Shown here piece after piece: positions 8,778 through 16,633 of a DNA stretch of 64,000 nucleotides. Within the stretch, counting starts at the first letter, position 1, and each line of letters begins with the position of its first letter. Made by a program: the position numbers and the translations under genes. The stretch lies in the NCBI RefSeq assembly GCF_041052385.1, contig NZ_CP163439.1, positions 9,909,001 to 9,973,000 of the forward strand, in the 5' to 3' direction. The notes beneath the pieces are model-generated. The model worked only from the letters and a program-made list of their open reading frames with translations. It made no database searches and was not told the DNA's origin. Origin of the DNA: Streptomyces sp. R28 (GTDB lineage: Bacteria; Actinomycetota; Actinomycetes; Streptomycetales; Streptomycetaceae).

Positions 8778-9233
8778 TCACACGTCCACAGTCACCGCGC
8801 ACGACCACCCGTACGGATCCGGCCCGATGTGCAGCCCGTGCCAGGAGACGCCCTTCGGGGTGGCGCCGGTGATCTCCACGTCCGTCAGTTCGACCATTGC
8901 GAGGCGCACGTCGAGGTCGCCGTCCGTGGGGTCGGCCTCCAGGTCGACGGGCACGCGGCCGTCCACGTCGAGGCGGAAGACGACCTCGTCGAGGAGCGCC
9001 GTCAGCAGGCCCTCGTCGCTGTCCTGTTCGAGCCGTACCCGCTCCATCGAGGTGGGCCGTACCGCCGTCACGTCCGCGAAGCACTCCACCATTCCCAGCG
9101 CGGCCTCGACCAGACAGCGCTCCCGGCTCACGCCCCACGCCTCGACGCGGACGTCGGCCGTGTGCGGTACCGCCCGGTGGCCGCTGCCGCCTCGCCGCCG
9201 TGTCTCGATGTCGTCGTCGGTGTCGCCGACCAT
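8778..9233 (-). CDS. Archease, activator of RtcB
   Basis: A 151-residue archease. In known systems archease speeds RtcB guanylylation and lets the ligase turn over. The signature HTADVRVEAWG is near residue 25 and carries metal-binding Asp; GMVECFADV, LLTALLDEVVFRLDVDG, ITGATPKGVSWHGLHI and a C-terminal SCAVTVDV follow, as in the family. I chose ATG at 9233, six bases after GAGGTGAG; a GTG at 9239 is too close to that site. It faces rtcB rather than being co-transcribed with it. Confidence 0.92.
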   Translation of the reverse strand: MVGDTDDDIETRRRGGSGHRAVPHTADVRVEAWGVSRERCLVEAALGMVECFADVTAVRPTSMERVRLEQDSDEGLLTALLDEVVFRLDVDGRVPVDLEADPTDGDLDVRLAMVELTDVEITGATPKGVSWHGLHIGPDPYGWSCAVTVDV

Positions 9234-9356
9234 GTGCACTCACCTCTGATCCGCTCGGCCGGCCGGGCCCGGGAGTCGTCTCCCCGTGAGGGGAGGTACG
9301 TCGATAGGGGTACCCGCGTGGGGGCACCCGTACCGCTGAGGCCGAAGGAGCGGACC

Positions 9357-9797
9357 GTGCCGGACATGGAGGAGGACGAGGCGCGCCGTCGGTTCACCGC
9401 TGCCCGCGTGGCACGGCTGGCGACGGTCGACCCGGTGGGACGCCCGCACCTGGTGCCGGTGGTGTTCGCCCGGCGCGGCGACCGGATCGTCACCGCCGTC
9501 GACCGCAAGCCGAAGCGCTCCGAGCGGCTCGGGCGGGTGCGCAACATCGCCGGGCACCCGGCGGTCAGCCTGCTCGTGGACGCGTACGACGACGACTGGG
9601 ACCGCCTGTGGTGGGTCCGGGTCGACGGCGACGCCCGGATGCTGCTGCCCGATGCGTCCGACGAGACGACGCGCGACGAGTACGCCGTCGCGATCGGACT
9701 GCTGCGGCACAAGTACCCCCAGTACCGGCAACAGCCTCCGGCGGGCCCGGCGATCGTGATCACCGTCGTGCGCTGGACCGGCTGGCGGGCCTCATAG
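9357..9797 (+). CDS. PPOX-class F420-dependent-type oxidoreductase
   Basis: A 146-residue split-barrel protein of the pyridoxamine-5'-phosphate-oxidase-like group common in actinomycetes, where many members use coenzyme F420. Typical features are FTAARVARLATVDPVGRPHLVPV at residues 13-35, VTAVDRKPKR near residue 47, HPAVSLLVDAYDDDW near residue 65 and WWVRVDGDARML near residue 84. The start GTG at 9357 follows AAGGAG by 7 bases. The substrate is unknown. It stands alone. Confidence 0.85.
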   Translation: MPDMEEDEARRRFTAARVARLATVDPVGRPHLVPVVFARRGDRIVTAVDRKPKRSERLGRVRNIAGHPAVSLLVDAYDDDWDRLWWVRVDGDARMLLPDASDETTRDEYAVAIGLLRHKYPQYRQQPPAGPAIVITVVRWTGWRAS

Positions 9798-9840
9798 GTA
9801 TGCGTGTGGACGCGCCCGCAAATCCACCGCTGCAGACCCA

Positions 9841-9868
9841 TTGACCCTTGACCATCCACGAACATAAT
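9841..9868 (+). promoter_or_regulatory. Promoter of the permease-glucarate dehydratase operon
   Basis: TTGACC (9841-9846) and CATAAT (9863-9868) are separated by 16 bases, close to the housekeeping sigma consensus. Transcription would begin near 9875, inside the palindrome that starts at 9873. A second TTGACC at 9848 is too close to the -10 to be used. Confidence 0.6.
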
Positions 9869-9872
9869 CTCC

Positions 9873-9907
9873 GTCCTCATATGTAGACGACGTCTTCATA
9901 TGAGGAC
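9873..9907. promoter_or_regulatory. 35-bp near-perfect palindromic operator
   Basis: Arms GTCCTCATATG (9873-9883) and CATATGAGGAC (9897-9907) are exact inverted repeats. Inside them AGACG and CGTCT (9885-9889, 9891-9895) are again inverted around the central base 9890, so two 17-base arms differ at one position only. It covers the predicted transcription start of the permease operon, which suits a repressor. No regulator gene for it lies beside the operon. Confidence 0.75.
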
Positions 9908-9958
9908 CCCGTTCGTCGGGGTGAACGTAAGCGCCGACGTTCAAAGGAGAACCGCGCT

Positions 9959-11296
9959 ATGCCGCTCGTGGTGGTCGGGATCAGTGTTCTGGTCCTGCTC
10001 GTGCTGATGACCAAGCTCAGGCTGAACGGCTTCGCCGCCCTGCTCCTGGTGGCCGTGGGTGTGGGCCTGGTGCAGGGGATCGGGCTGGAGAAGATCCCGG
10101 ACGTCCTCGCCGAGGGCATCGGCGACCAGATCGGCGACACCATGCTCACCATCGGGCTCGGTGCCATGGTCGGCCGGGTGATGGGGGACTCCGGCGCAGC
10201 CCAGCGGATCGCCGGCCGGCTCCTCGATCTGTGCGGGCCGCGCTGGGTGCAGGTGGCCATGGTGCTGACGGCCATGCTCATCGGCGTCACGATGTTCTAC
10301 GAGGTGGCCTTCGTGATCATCGTGCCGATCGCGTTCACCCTCGTCCGGGTCACCCGGTCGAACCTGCTGTGGGTGGGGCTGCCCATGTCGATCGCCCTGT
10401 CCACGATGCACAGCTTCCTGCCGCCCCACCCCGGCCCCACCGCGGTGGCCGCCACCTTCCACGCCTCCGTCGGACTCACCCTGTTCTACGGCCTGTTCAT
10501 CGCCGTACCGGTCGGCGCGTTCATCGCCCTGCTGTGGCCGCGTCTGCCCTTCGTCCGGGCGATGAGCCCCGAGGTCCCCAAGGGCCTGGTGAGCGAGCGC
10601 GTCTTCGAAGACGAGGAGATGCCCGGCCTCGGCTGGTCGCTGTCCGTGGCCCTGCTGCCCGTGGTGCTGATCGCAGGGGCCGCGGTGACCGACCTGGCCG
10701 CCTCCGGCGACAGCGGCCTGCTGCACTTCATCGCCTTCATCGGCTCCGCCCCGATCGCCCTGCTGCTCACCCTGCTCGTGGCGATCTGGGCGTTCGGTCC
10801 GCGCATCGGCCGCAGCCTGGCCGAGGTCAGCGCCTCGTGCAAGGAGGCCGCCCAGGCGATGGCGATGATCCTGCTCGTCATCGGCGCGGGCGGAGCCTTC
10901 AAGAACGTCCTGGTCGAAGGCGGGATATCGGACTACATCAAGGATGCGACCGACGGCTGGTCCATCTCCCCGATCCTCCTCGCCTGGCTGATCGCCGCCG
11001 TCCTCCGCGTGGCCCTCGGCTCCGCGACGGTCGCCGTCGTCACGGCGTCCGGGGTGGCGCTGCCCCTGCTCGCGGGCAGCGGCGTCCACCCCGAGGTGAT
11101 GGTCCTCGCCGTGTCCTGCGGTTCGATCGCCTTCTCCCACGTCAACGACCCGGGATTCTGGATGTTCAAGGAGTACTTCAACCTGTCCGTCCTGGACGCG
11201 ATCAAGGCACGCACGACGTACACGACCGTCCTCGCGATCCTCGGTCTGGGTGGCGTACTGGTGCTGGAACAAGTCCTGGACGCCCTGAACATCTGA
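9959..11296 (+). CDS. GntP-family gluconate/sugar-acid:H+ symporter
   Basis: A 445-residue integral membrane permease of the GntP family, which imports gluconate and related sugar acids. It shows about 12-14 hydrophobic segments, the conserved GLGAMVGRVMGDSGAAQRIA near residue 65, STMHSFLPPHPGPTAVA near residue 150 and, near the C-terminus, SCGSIAFSHVNDPGFWMFKEYF, which is a family hallmark. AAAGGAG lies before the ATG at 9959. The next gene is glucarate dehydratase, 64 bases away, so the true substrate is probably glucarate or galactarate. A promoter and palindromic operator precede it. Confidence 0.92.
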   Translation: MPLVVVGISVLVLLVLMTKLRLNGFAALLLVAVGVGLVQGIGLEKIPDVLAEGIGDQIGDTMLTIGLGAMVGRVMGDSGAAQRIAGRLLDLCGPRWVQVAMVLTAMLIGVTMFYEVAFVIIVPIAFTLVRVTRSNLLWVGLPMSIALSTMHSFLPPHPGPTAVAATFHASVGLTLFYGLFIAVPVGAFIALLWPRLPFVRAMSPEVPKGLVSERVFEDEEMPGLGWSLSVALLPVVLIAGAAVTDLAASGDSGLLHFIAFIGSAPIALLLTLLVAIWAFGPRIGRSLAEVSASCKEAAQAMAMILLVIGAGGAFKNVLVEGGISDYIKDATDGWSISPILLAWLIAAVLRVALGSATVAVVTASGVALPLLAGSGVHPEVMVLAVSCGSIAFSHVNDPGFWMFKEYFNLSVLDAIKARTTYTTVLAILGLGGVLVLEQVLDALNI

Positions 11297-11360
11297 CCCG
11301 CTCCGCTCCTCCGCTCCTCCGCACCCCGTCGTCACTCACGAGAAGGGCACCGGCCCCGCA

Positions 11361-12689
11361 ATGAGCCAACCCGTCGTCACGAAGTTCGCCGTCCATCCGG
11401 TCGCCGGCCGCGACTCCATGCTGCTCAACCTCTCCGGCGCGCACGCCCCGTACTTCACCCGCAACGTCGTCGTCATCGAGGACTCCGAAGGGCGTACGGG
11501 CCTCGGCGAGGTGCCGGGCGGGGAGAAGATCACGCGGACCCTGCGCGACGCCGAGTCCCTGGTCGTCGGCGCGCGGGTGGGCGACTACAAGCGCGTCCTG
11601 CGCGCGATCGAGGCGACCTTCGCCGACCGTGACGCGGGCGGTCGCGGCGCCCAGACCTTCGACCTGCGGACGACGGTCCACGCGGTCACCGCCGTCGAGT
11701 CGGCCCTTTTGGACCTGCTCGGGCAGCACCTCGAGGTCCCGGTCGCCGCCCTGCTGGGCGACGGCAGACAGCGCGACTCCGTGCGGGTCCTCGGCTACCT
11801 CTTCTACGTCGGGGACCCGGCCCGGACCGACCTGGACTACGTCCGCGAATCCGACTCGGACGTCGAGTGGTACCGGATCCGGCACGAGGAGGCGCTGACC
11901 CCCGAGGCGATCGTCCGGCAGGCCGAGGCCACCTACGACCACTACGGCTTCCGCGACTTCAAGCTCAAGGGCGGCGTCCTGGCAGGCTCGGAGGAGGTCA
12001 AGGCCGTCACCGCGCTCAAGGAGCGCTTCCCCGAGGCGCGGATCACCCTCGACCCCAACGGCGCCTGGTCCCTGCGCGAGGCCGTCGAGCTGTGCCGTCC
12101 CCTCCTCGGCACGCTCGCCTACGCCGAGGACCCTTGCGGTGCGGAGGGCGGCTACTCGGGCCGCGAGATCCTCGCGGAGTTCCGCCGGGCCACCGGGCTG
12201 CCCACGGCCACCAACATGATCGCCACGGACTGGCGCCAGCTGGCCCATGCCCTGGCCCTGCAGTCGGTGTCCATCCCGCTCGCCGACCCGCACTTCTGGA
12301 CCATGCAGGGCTCGGTGCGCGTCGCCCAGCTGTGCAACGCCATGGGACTGACCTGGGGTTGTCACTCCAACAACCACTTCGACATCTCGCTGGCGATGAT
12401 GGCGCACTGCGGAGCGGCGGCCCCGGGGGAGTACAACGCTCTGGACACGCACTGGATCTGGCAGGAGGGACGGGAACGGCTGACCGTCGAGCCACCGAGG
12501 ATCACCGGCGGCGAGGTCGCGGTGCCGGACACGCCCGGACTGGGGGTCCGGCTGGACCGGGACCGGCTTCTGGCGGCGCAGGAGCTGTACGAGGAGAAGG
12601 CGCTGTCGGGCCGGGACGACGCCGTCGGGATGCGGTACCTGATCGACGGCTGGACCTTCGACGCGAAGCGTCCCTGTCTGGTGCGCTGA
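11361..12689 (+). CDS. gudD: Glucarate dehydratase (enolase superfamily)
   Basis: A 442-residue enzyme converting D-glucarate (and often L-idarate) to 5-dehydro-4-deoxyglucarate. The N-terminus (VHPVAGRDSMLLNLSGAH, TRNVVVIEDS) and the catalytic barrel fit the family: FKLKGGVL with the general-base Lys near residue 200, ITLDPNGAWS near residue 230 with a metal-ligand Asp, YAEDPCG near residue 255, TNMIATDWRQL near residue 285, and WGCHSNNHFDISLAMMAH near residue 333 carrying the catalytic His. Follows the permease in one operon. The downstream dehydratase/aldolase genes of the pathway are not in the window. Confidence 0.93.
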   Translation: MSQPVVTKFAVHPVAGRDSMLLNLSGAHAPYFTRNVVVIEDSEGRTGLGEVPGGEKITRTLRDAESLVVGARVGDYKRVLRAIEATFADRDAGGRGAQTFDLRTTVHAVTAVESALLDLLGQHLEVPVAALLGDGRQRDSVRVLGYLFYVGDPARTDLDYVRESDSDVEWYRIRHEEALTPEAIVRQAEATYDHYGFRDFKLKGGVLAGSEEVKAVTALKERFPEARITLDPNGAWSLREAVELCRPLLGTLAYAEDPCGAEGGYSGREILAEFRRATGLPTATNMIATDWRQLAHALALQSVSIPLADPHFWTMQGSVRVAQLCNAMGLTWGCHSNNHFDISLAMMAHCGAAAPGEYNALDTHWIWQEGRERLTVEPPRITGGEVAVPDTPGLGVRLDRDRLLAAQELYEEKALSGRDDAVGMRYLIDGWTFDAKRPCLVR

Positions 12690-12720
12690 GCCGGGCTTCG
12701 GGGCCGCCCCCGTCAGGGTG

Positions 12721-13129
12721 TCAGAGGGCGAAGACGCGGCGGGCGTTGCCGTACAGGAACAGCTCCCGCGTCTCCTCGTCCAGGTTGAGGACGTCCAGGT
12801 GCTCCAGGGCCCGACTCGGCGTGATCATGGGGTAGTTGGAGCCGAACAGCACCTTGTGACGGCCCCGGCCGCGCAGATACTCCACCAGTTCCGGCGGATA
12901 GCGGCGGACGGTGTAGGCGCTGGTGTCGATGTACACGTTCTCGTGCTTGTCGGCGACCGCGATCATCTCCGTCGTCCACGGGTGGCTGATGTGCCCGCAC
13001 ACGATCGCCAGCTCGGGGAAGTCCAGCGCGACCTGGTCGATGTACGGGATGGGCCGCCCGGTCTCCGACGGCCGCAGCGGGCCCGTGTGCCCGACCTGGG
13101 TGCAGAAGGGCACGCCGAGGTCCACGCAG
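12721..13129 (-). pseudogene. Amidohydrolase family protein, N-terminal half deleted
   Basis: Only the C-terminal 135 or so residues of an amidohydrolase (ACMSD-like TIM barrel) remain: CVDLGVPFCTQVGHTGPLRP, PELAIVCGHISHPW, NVYIDTSAYTVRRYP, KVLFGSNYPMI, with a normal stop at 12721. A full protein is about 280 residues, and the N-terminal metal-binding part is missing. Homology stops abruptly at about 13130, where a truncated MarR gene begins on the other strand. The upstream open frame is a shadow of that gene. The substrate is unknown; its position behind gudD suggests it was once part of the same island. Confidence 0.8.
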
Positions 13130-13453
13130 GCCCAGCTCGGCGCACTGTTCGCGGTCCGCGACGAGCCGGGCATCACCCAGCAGCAGCTGGCCCGCACCCT
13201 GGGCCTGCGCGAGTCCGCCGTCACCGGACTGGTCGGCCGGCTCACCGCGGCCGATCTGGTCGACAAGCGGGCGAATCCGCGCGAACACCGGGCGGTGGTG
13301 CTGGAGTTGACCGGCGACGGGGCCGCCGCGCTCGATGCCGCGCAGCCGGAGGTCGACCGGTTCAACGCCGAGGCACGGACGCTGCTCGGCGAAGACGGAT
13401 TCACGCAGGCCGCGGTGGCGATGCGTGCCCTGGCGCACTGGGAGTCCCCCTGA
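13130..13453 (+). pseudogene. MarR-family regulator, N-terminus missing
   Basis: From 13130 the plus strand reads a MarR winged-helix core: AQLGALFAVRDEPGITQQQL, LGLRESAVTGLVGRLTAADL, DKRANPREHRAVVLELTGDG, ending ALAHWESP. The first dimerisation helix (about 30 residues) and a start codon are absent; sequence before 13130 belongs to the antisense of the truncated amidohydrolase. The open frame does continue upstream to an ATG at 12923, but those residues are not MarR-like. I interpret the junction as a deletion that fused two genes. It could still yield a chimeric protein. Confidence 0.75.
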
Positions 13454-13531
13454 CGGGGACGTAGGCCGGGCCTTTGTGTCGTCCGCTTCCGTCCGGCTGC
13501 CGTTCCGGACCGCCGCCACTATCGTGAGGCC

Positions 13532-13999
13532 ATGTACTCGACGCGGGTCTCCCGGCACGTCAACGCCTCACGCACGGCCGTGTACCGGGCTCTGCTGGAC
13601 GCGGACGCCATCGCCAAGTGGCGGGTGCCGGACGGGATGACCGGGCATGTGCACGAGTTCGACGGCCGGGAAGGCGGGGCGTTCCGGGTCTCGCTCACCT
13701 ACGACATGCCGACCGGCACGGGCAAGTCGGACGCGCACACCGACACGTACCACGGGCACTTCGTGAAGCTCGTGCCCGACGAGCAGGTCGTCGAGGAGGT
13801 CGAGTTCGAGACCGACGACCCCGCGCTGCGCGGCACGATGAGGATGACCACCACCCTCACCGACGCGGACGGCGGCGGCACGGACGTCCTCGTGGCGCAC
13901 GAGGGGATCCCCGACGCCGTCCCCGCCGAGGACAACGAGACCGGTACGCGGATGGCGCTGGCCAACCTCGCCCGGCTGGTCGAGCCCGGTACGCGGTGA
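13532..13999 (+). CDS. SRPBCC/AHSA1-domain protein
   Basis: A 155-residue START-like protein. TRVSRHVNASRTAVYRALLD at residues 4-23, KWRVPDGMTGHVHEFDGREG, FEVTD-like EVEFETDD and TRMALANLARLVEP near the end are typical of the AHSA1 group, which forms a hydrophobic ligand cavity. The function is unknown. The ATG at 13532 was used. It stands alone between the MarR remnant and ppk2. Confidence 0.8.
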   Translation: MYSTRVSRHVNASRTAVYRALLDADAIAKWRVPDGMTGHVHEFDGREGGAFRVSLTYDMPTGTGKSDAHTDTYHGHFVKLVPDEQVVEEVEFETDDPALRGTMRMTTTLTDADGGGTDVLVAHEGIPDAVPAEDNETGTRMALANLARLVEPGTR

Positions 14000-14233
14000 C
14001 CGCTTTCGGAAAGCTGATCGGCAACTTCTGAGCGCTCGGCGGCGGCTGTCGGCCGAGGGGGCTTCCCGCTGCCTCCCCAATGCCGAACGAGAGTCACTGC
14101 ATGGGCACCAAAGCGACGTCGCGCCGGCGCCGAGCCCAGCGAGACCGGCAGCGGCCCGGACGGCACGCACTGCCGTTGCCGCTCGTCGGACGTCACGTAT
14201 ACGTGATCTTTGCCTGGGGTTCGCCGGGCGTAC

Positions 14234-14249
14234 GAAAGCGCTCGCTTTC
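14234..14249. promoter_or_regulatory. Palindromic operator just before ppk2
   Basis: GAAAGCG-CT-CGCTTTC is a perfect inverted repeat of 7-bp arms with a 2-base spacer, ending 10 bases before the ppk2 ATG. A bound protein there would block transcription or translation initiation. It resembles the AAGCGCTT operator at 4691, although the spacing differs. Confidence 0.5.
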
Positions 14250-14259
14250 ATAGGTGTGT

Positions 14260-15156
14260 ATGGACACCGAACTGCTGTCAGGGCTGCGCGTCGACTACAC
14301 CGATCAGGACGATCCCGTGCTGATCCGGCCGGACGGCAGCCCGGTGGACACCTGGCGTGAGAACTACCCGTACCGGCAGCGCATGGAGCGCCCGGAGTAC
14401 GAGTGGCACAAGCGGCTGCAGCAGATCGAACTGCTGAAGCTGCAGAGCTGGATCAAGGAGACCGGCCGGCGTCTCGTCATCGTCTTCGAAGGGCGGGACG
14501 CGGCCGGAAAGGGCGGCACCATCAAGCGCTTCACGGAGCACCTCAACCCGCGCGGCGCCCGGGTGGTGGCGCTGGAGAAGCCGACCGAGCGCGAGCGCGG
14601 CCAGTGGTACTTCCAGCGCTACGTCGAGCATCTGCCGACCGCCGGCGAGATCGTCCTGCTCGACCGGTCCTGGTACAACCGGGCCGGTGTGGAGCGCGTG
14701 ATGGGCTTCTGCACGGACGACGAGTACCGGCGCTTCATGCGGCAGACGCCCGCGTTCGAGCGGATGCTGGTGGACGACGGCGTCGACCTGATCAAGTTCT
14801 GGTTCTCGGTGTCCCAGGGCGAGCAGCGCACCCGGTTCACCATCCGCCAGGTCGATCCCGTACGGCAGTGGAAGCTCAGCCCCATGGACCTGGCGTCGCT
14901 GGACCGCTGGGAGGACTACACCGCCGCCAAGGTCGCCATGTTCCGCGAGACGGACACCGAGCACGCGCCCTGGACGGTGGTGAAGAGCAACGACAAGAAG
15001 CGGGCCCGCGTCGAGGCCATGCGCAGCGTGCTGGCCCGCTTCGACTACACCGGCAAGGACGAGGAGGTCGTCGGCACCGCCGATCCCCGGATCGTCGGCG
15101 CGGCCGCGGGCCTGCTGGAGGCGGGCGAGGACGACTCCGAGCAGGCGGGGAGCTGA
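14260..15156 (+). CDS. ppk2: Polyphosphate kinase 2
   Basis: A 298-residue cytoplasmic kinase of the PPK2 family, which moves phosphate between polyphosphate and nucleoside diphosphates. It has the P-loop FEGRDAAGKGGTIKR near residue 70, the lid region LEKPTERERGQWYFQRY near residue 105, and the Walker B-like VLLDRSWYNRAGVERVMGF near residue 135. One domain and this length fit the short class. The ATG at 14260 lacks a clear ribosome binding site, and a GTG at 14254 is an alternative; the gene may be leaderless. A palindrome at 14234 precedes it. Confidence 0.9.
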   Translation: MDTELLSGLRVDYTDQDDPVLIRPDGSPVDTWRENYPYRQRMERPEYEWHKRLQQIELLKLQSWIKETGRRLVIVFEGRDAAGKGGTIKRFTEHLNPRGARVVALEKPTERERGQWYFQRYVEHLPTAGEIVLLDRSWYNRAGVERVMGFCTDDEYRRFMRQTPAFERMLVDDGVDLIKFWFSVSQGEQRTRFTIRQVDPVRQWKLSPMDLASLDRWEDYTAAKVAMFRETDTEHAPWTVVKSNDKKRARVEAMRSVLARFDYTGKDEEVVGTADPRIVGAAAGLLEAGEDDSEQAGS

Positions 15157-15165
15157 CAACTCCCC

Positions 15166-15549
15166 CTAGCCGCGGGGCAGCACCGTGACGCGACGGAAGT
15201 TACACGCGTTCCCTGCTGGGCGACCGGCAGGGGAGGGACGGCTCTGATGGGCCTTGAGCGCGGCGCTGACCAGGCTCATCAGCAGATCCACGTCCGTGTC
15301 GCAGTCGAGATGGACGGTCACCCAGCCCGAGCCGGGGACCAGCCGGATCGCGGTCGACTCCTGGAGATCGTCGTGGAGCCGCTGGATGGCCGACACCGTC
15401 AGATGCAGGTCCACGTCCCGGTCGGAGTGGAAGTGCACGATCTCGCTCTGGACGGAGCGCAAGGCCCGCCCTGCGCCGCAATGGGCCGGGCCCGAGCTGA
15501 GGTCGGGCCAGACTTCCAGTCGTTCCATGGCGCGTTGGGCCGGTGTCAT
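15166..15549 (-). CDS. DUF5519 (luciferase-domain) family protein
   Basis: A 127-residue protein. The pattern AMERLEVWPDLS, GAGRALRSVQSEIVHFHSDR, DVDLHLTVSAIQRL, STAIRLVPGSGWVTVHLD and VDLLMSLVSAALKAHQ matches the DUF5519 family, named luciferase domain in some databases although no light reaction is implied. No membrane segment is visible. It converges with ppk2, with 9 bases between the stops. Confidence 0.8.
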   Translation of the reverse strand: MTPAQRAMERLEVWPDLSSGPAHCGAGRALRSVQSEIVHFHSDRDVDLHLTVSAIQRLHDDLQESTAIRLVPGSGWVTVHLDCDTDVDLLMSLVSAALKAHQSRPSPAGRPAGNACNFRRVTVLPRG

Positions 15550-15655
15550 GACCCCATAGTCACCCGATCACCGCGCCGCAACCAGAGGTTGAGCAATTCG
15601 TAACCGGGGCGTGAGGTGTCTGACAGGGGCCCGCGGCCGGCCGTGAGCACGTCGC

Positions 15656-16576
15656 CTAGTCCGGCGGCGTCGGTGTGTCGTGCGTGCGGTACATCGCCTG
15701 CACGTCCAGCTCCAGCTGGACCGTGGGACCCACGACCGCGATCCCGCGGGCCAGCATGGTGCGCCAGTTCAGGGTGAAGTCCTCCCGGTGCAGCTCCGCC
15801 TTGGCCAGCGCCGCGCACCGCAGCTCCTCGCCGTAGCCACCGTTGACCGACCCCAGATAGGTGGTGTCCAGCTCCACCGAGCGGCTCACCCCGTGCATGG
15901 TGAGCGAGCCGTGCAGGGTCCACTTGGCGCCGCCGCGGTAGCCGAACCGGGTGCTGGTGAAGTCGATGTACGGGTACCGCTCGACGTTCAGGAAGTCGCC
16001 CGAACGCAGATGGTTGTCCCGGGTGTTGTTGCCCGTGGTGATGCTGGAGGCGTCGATGCGCACCGACACCTGGGACTCGGCCATGTCGGGCGCCACCCGG
16101 ATGCCGCCCGTGAACCGCTCGAAGCGGCCGTGGACATGGGCCATGCCGACGTGCTTGGCGATGAACCGGATCGCCGTGTGCGGCGGGTCGAACAGCCAGG
16201 TGCCGGGCGCGGGCAGTTCCAGCTGCCGGGCCGACGTCAGCTGGACGCGGGCGGCGGGCGGTGGCGGACCGGCGACGACGTCCACGGTCTCCCGGTGCGG
16301 TGTCAGGCCCTCGGCCGTGACCATGAGGCTGTAGTGGCCCGGGGGCAGCGCGGCGAAGAAGAGGCCGTACGGGTCCGTCGTACCGGACGCCGCGACCTGG
16401 TGCGACTCCAGTGCGGTCACGGTCACGTCGGCGCCGCGCATCGGCAGCCCCACCGGGTCCACGACCTCGCGGCCCACGACACCCGCACCGGCCGGCACGG
16501 GCAACGGGACACCTGGCGCCCCTCGGGAGCGTCGACTCCCTCGGGAGTTTCGACTCCAGAGCAGACCGAGGGGCAT
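15656..16576 (-). CDS. YceI-family protein with N-terminal carboxypeptidase-regulatory-like domain
   Basis: A 306-residue protein with two domains. Residues 35-115 are a beta-sandwich of the carboxypeptidase regulatory type (GREVVDPVGLPMRGADVTV, TDPYGLFFAALPPGHYSLMV). Residues 125-300 are a YceI lipocalin-like barrel (WLFDPPHTAIRFIAKHVGMA, VHGRFERFTGGI, NNTRDNHLRSGDFLNVERYP), which binds isoprenoid-like molecules in known members. No convincing signal peptide is present. ATG 16576 follows AAAGG at 8 bases. It lies 57 bases after the maleylacetate reductase gene on the same strand and may belong to that operon. Confidence 0.87.
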   Translation of the reverse strand: MPLGLLWSRNSRGSRRSRGAPGVPLPVPAGAGVVGREVVDPVGLPMRGADVTVTALESHQVAASGTTDPYGLFFAALPPGHYSLMVTAEGLTPHRETVDVVAGPPPPAARVQLTSARQLELPAPGTWLFDPPHTAIRFIAKHVGMAHVHGRFERFTGGIRVAPDMAESQVSVRIDASSITTGNNTRDNHLRSGDFLNVERYPYIDFTSTRFGYRGGAKWTLHGSLTMHGVSRSVELDTTYLGSVNGGYGEELRCAALAKAELHREDFTLNWRTMLARGIAVVGPTVQLELDVQAMYRTHDTPTPPD

Positions 16577-16633
16577 GGCAATCACCTTTCTTCCGGCGTG
16601 AGGGGGGATCTTCGAGCGGGTGTGGGGGGCAGG

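Noticed and set aside
9941..11335. A 464-codon minus-strand frame rich in Gly, Asp, Gln and His
   Set aside because: It is antisense to the GntP permease, whose membrane helices and family motifs are beyond doubt.
12923..13453. Intact 176-residue MarR protein from ATG 12923
   Set aside because: The first 69 residues are antisense to the amidohydrolase fragment and do not match MarR N-termini.
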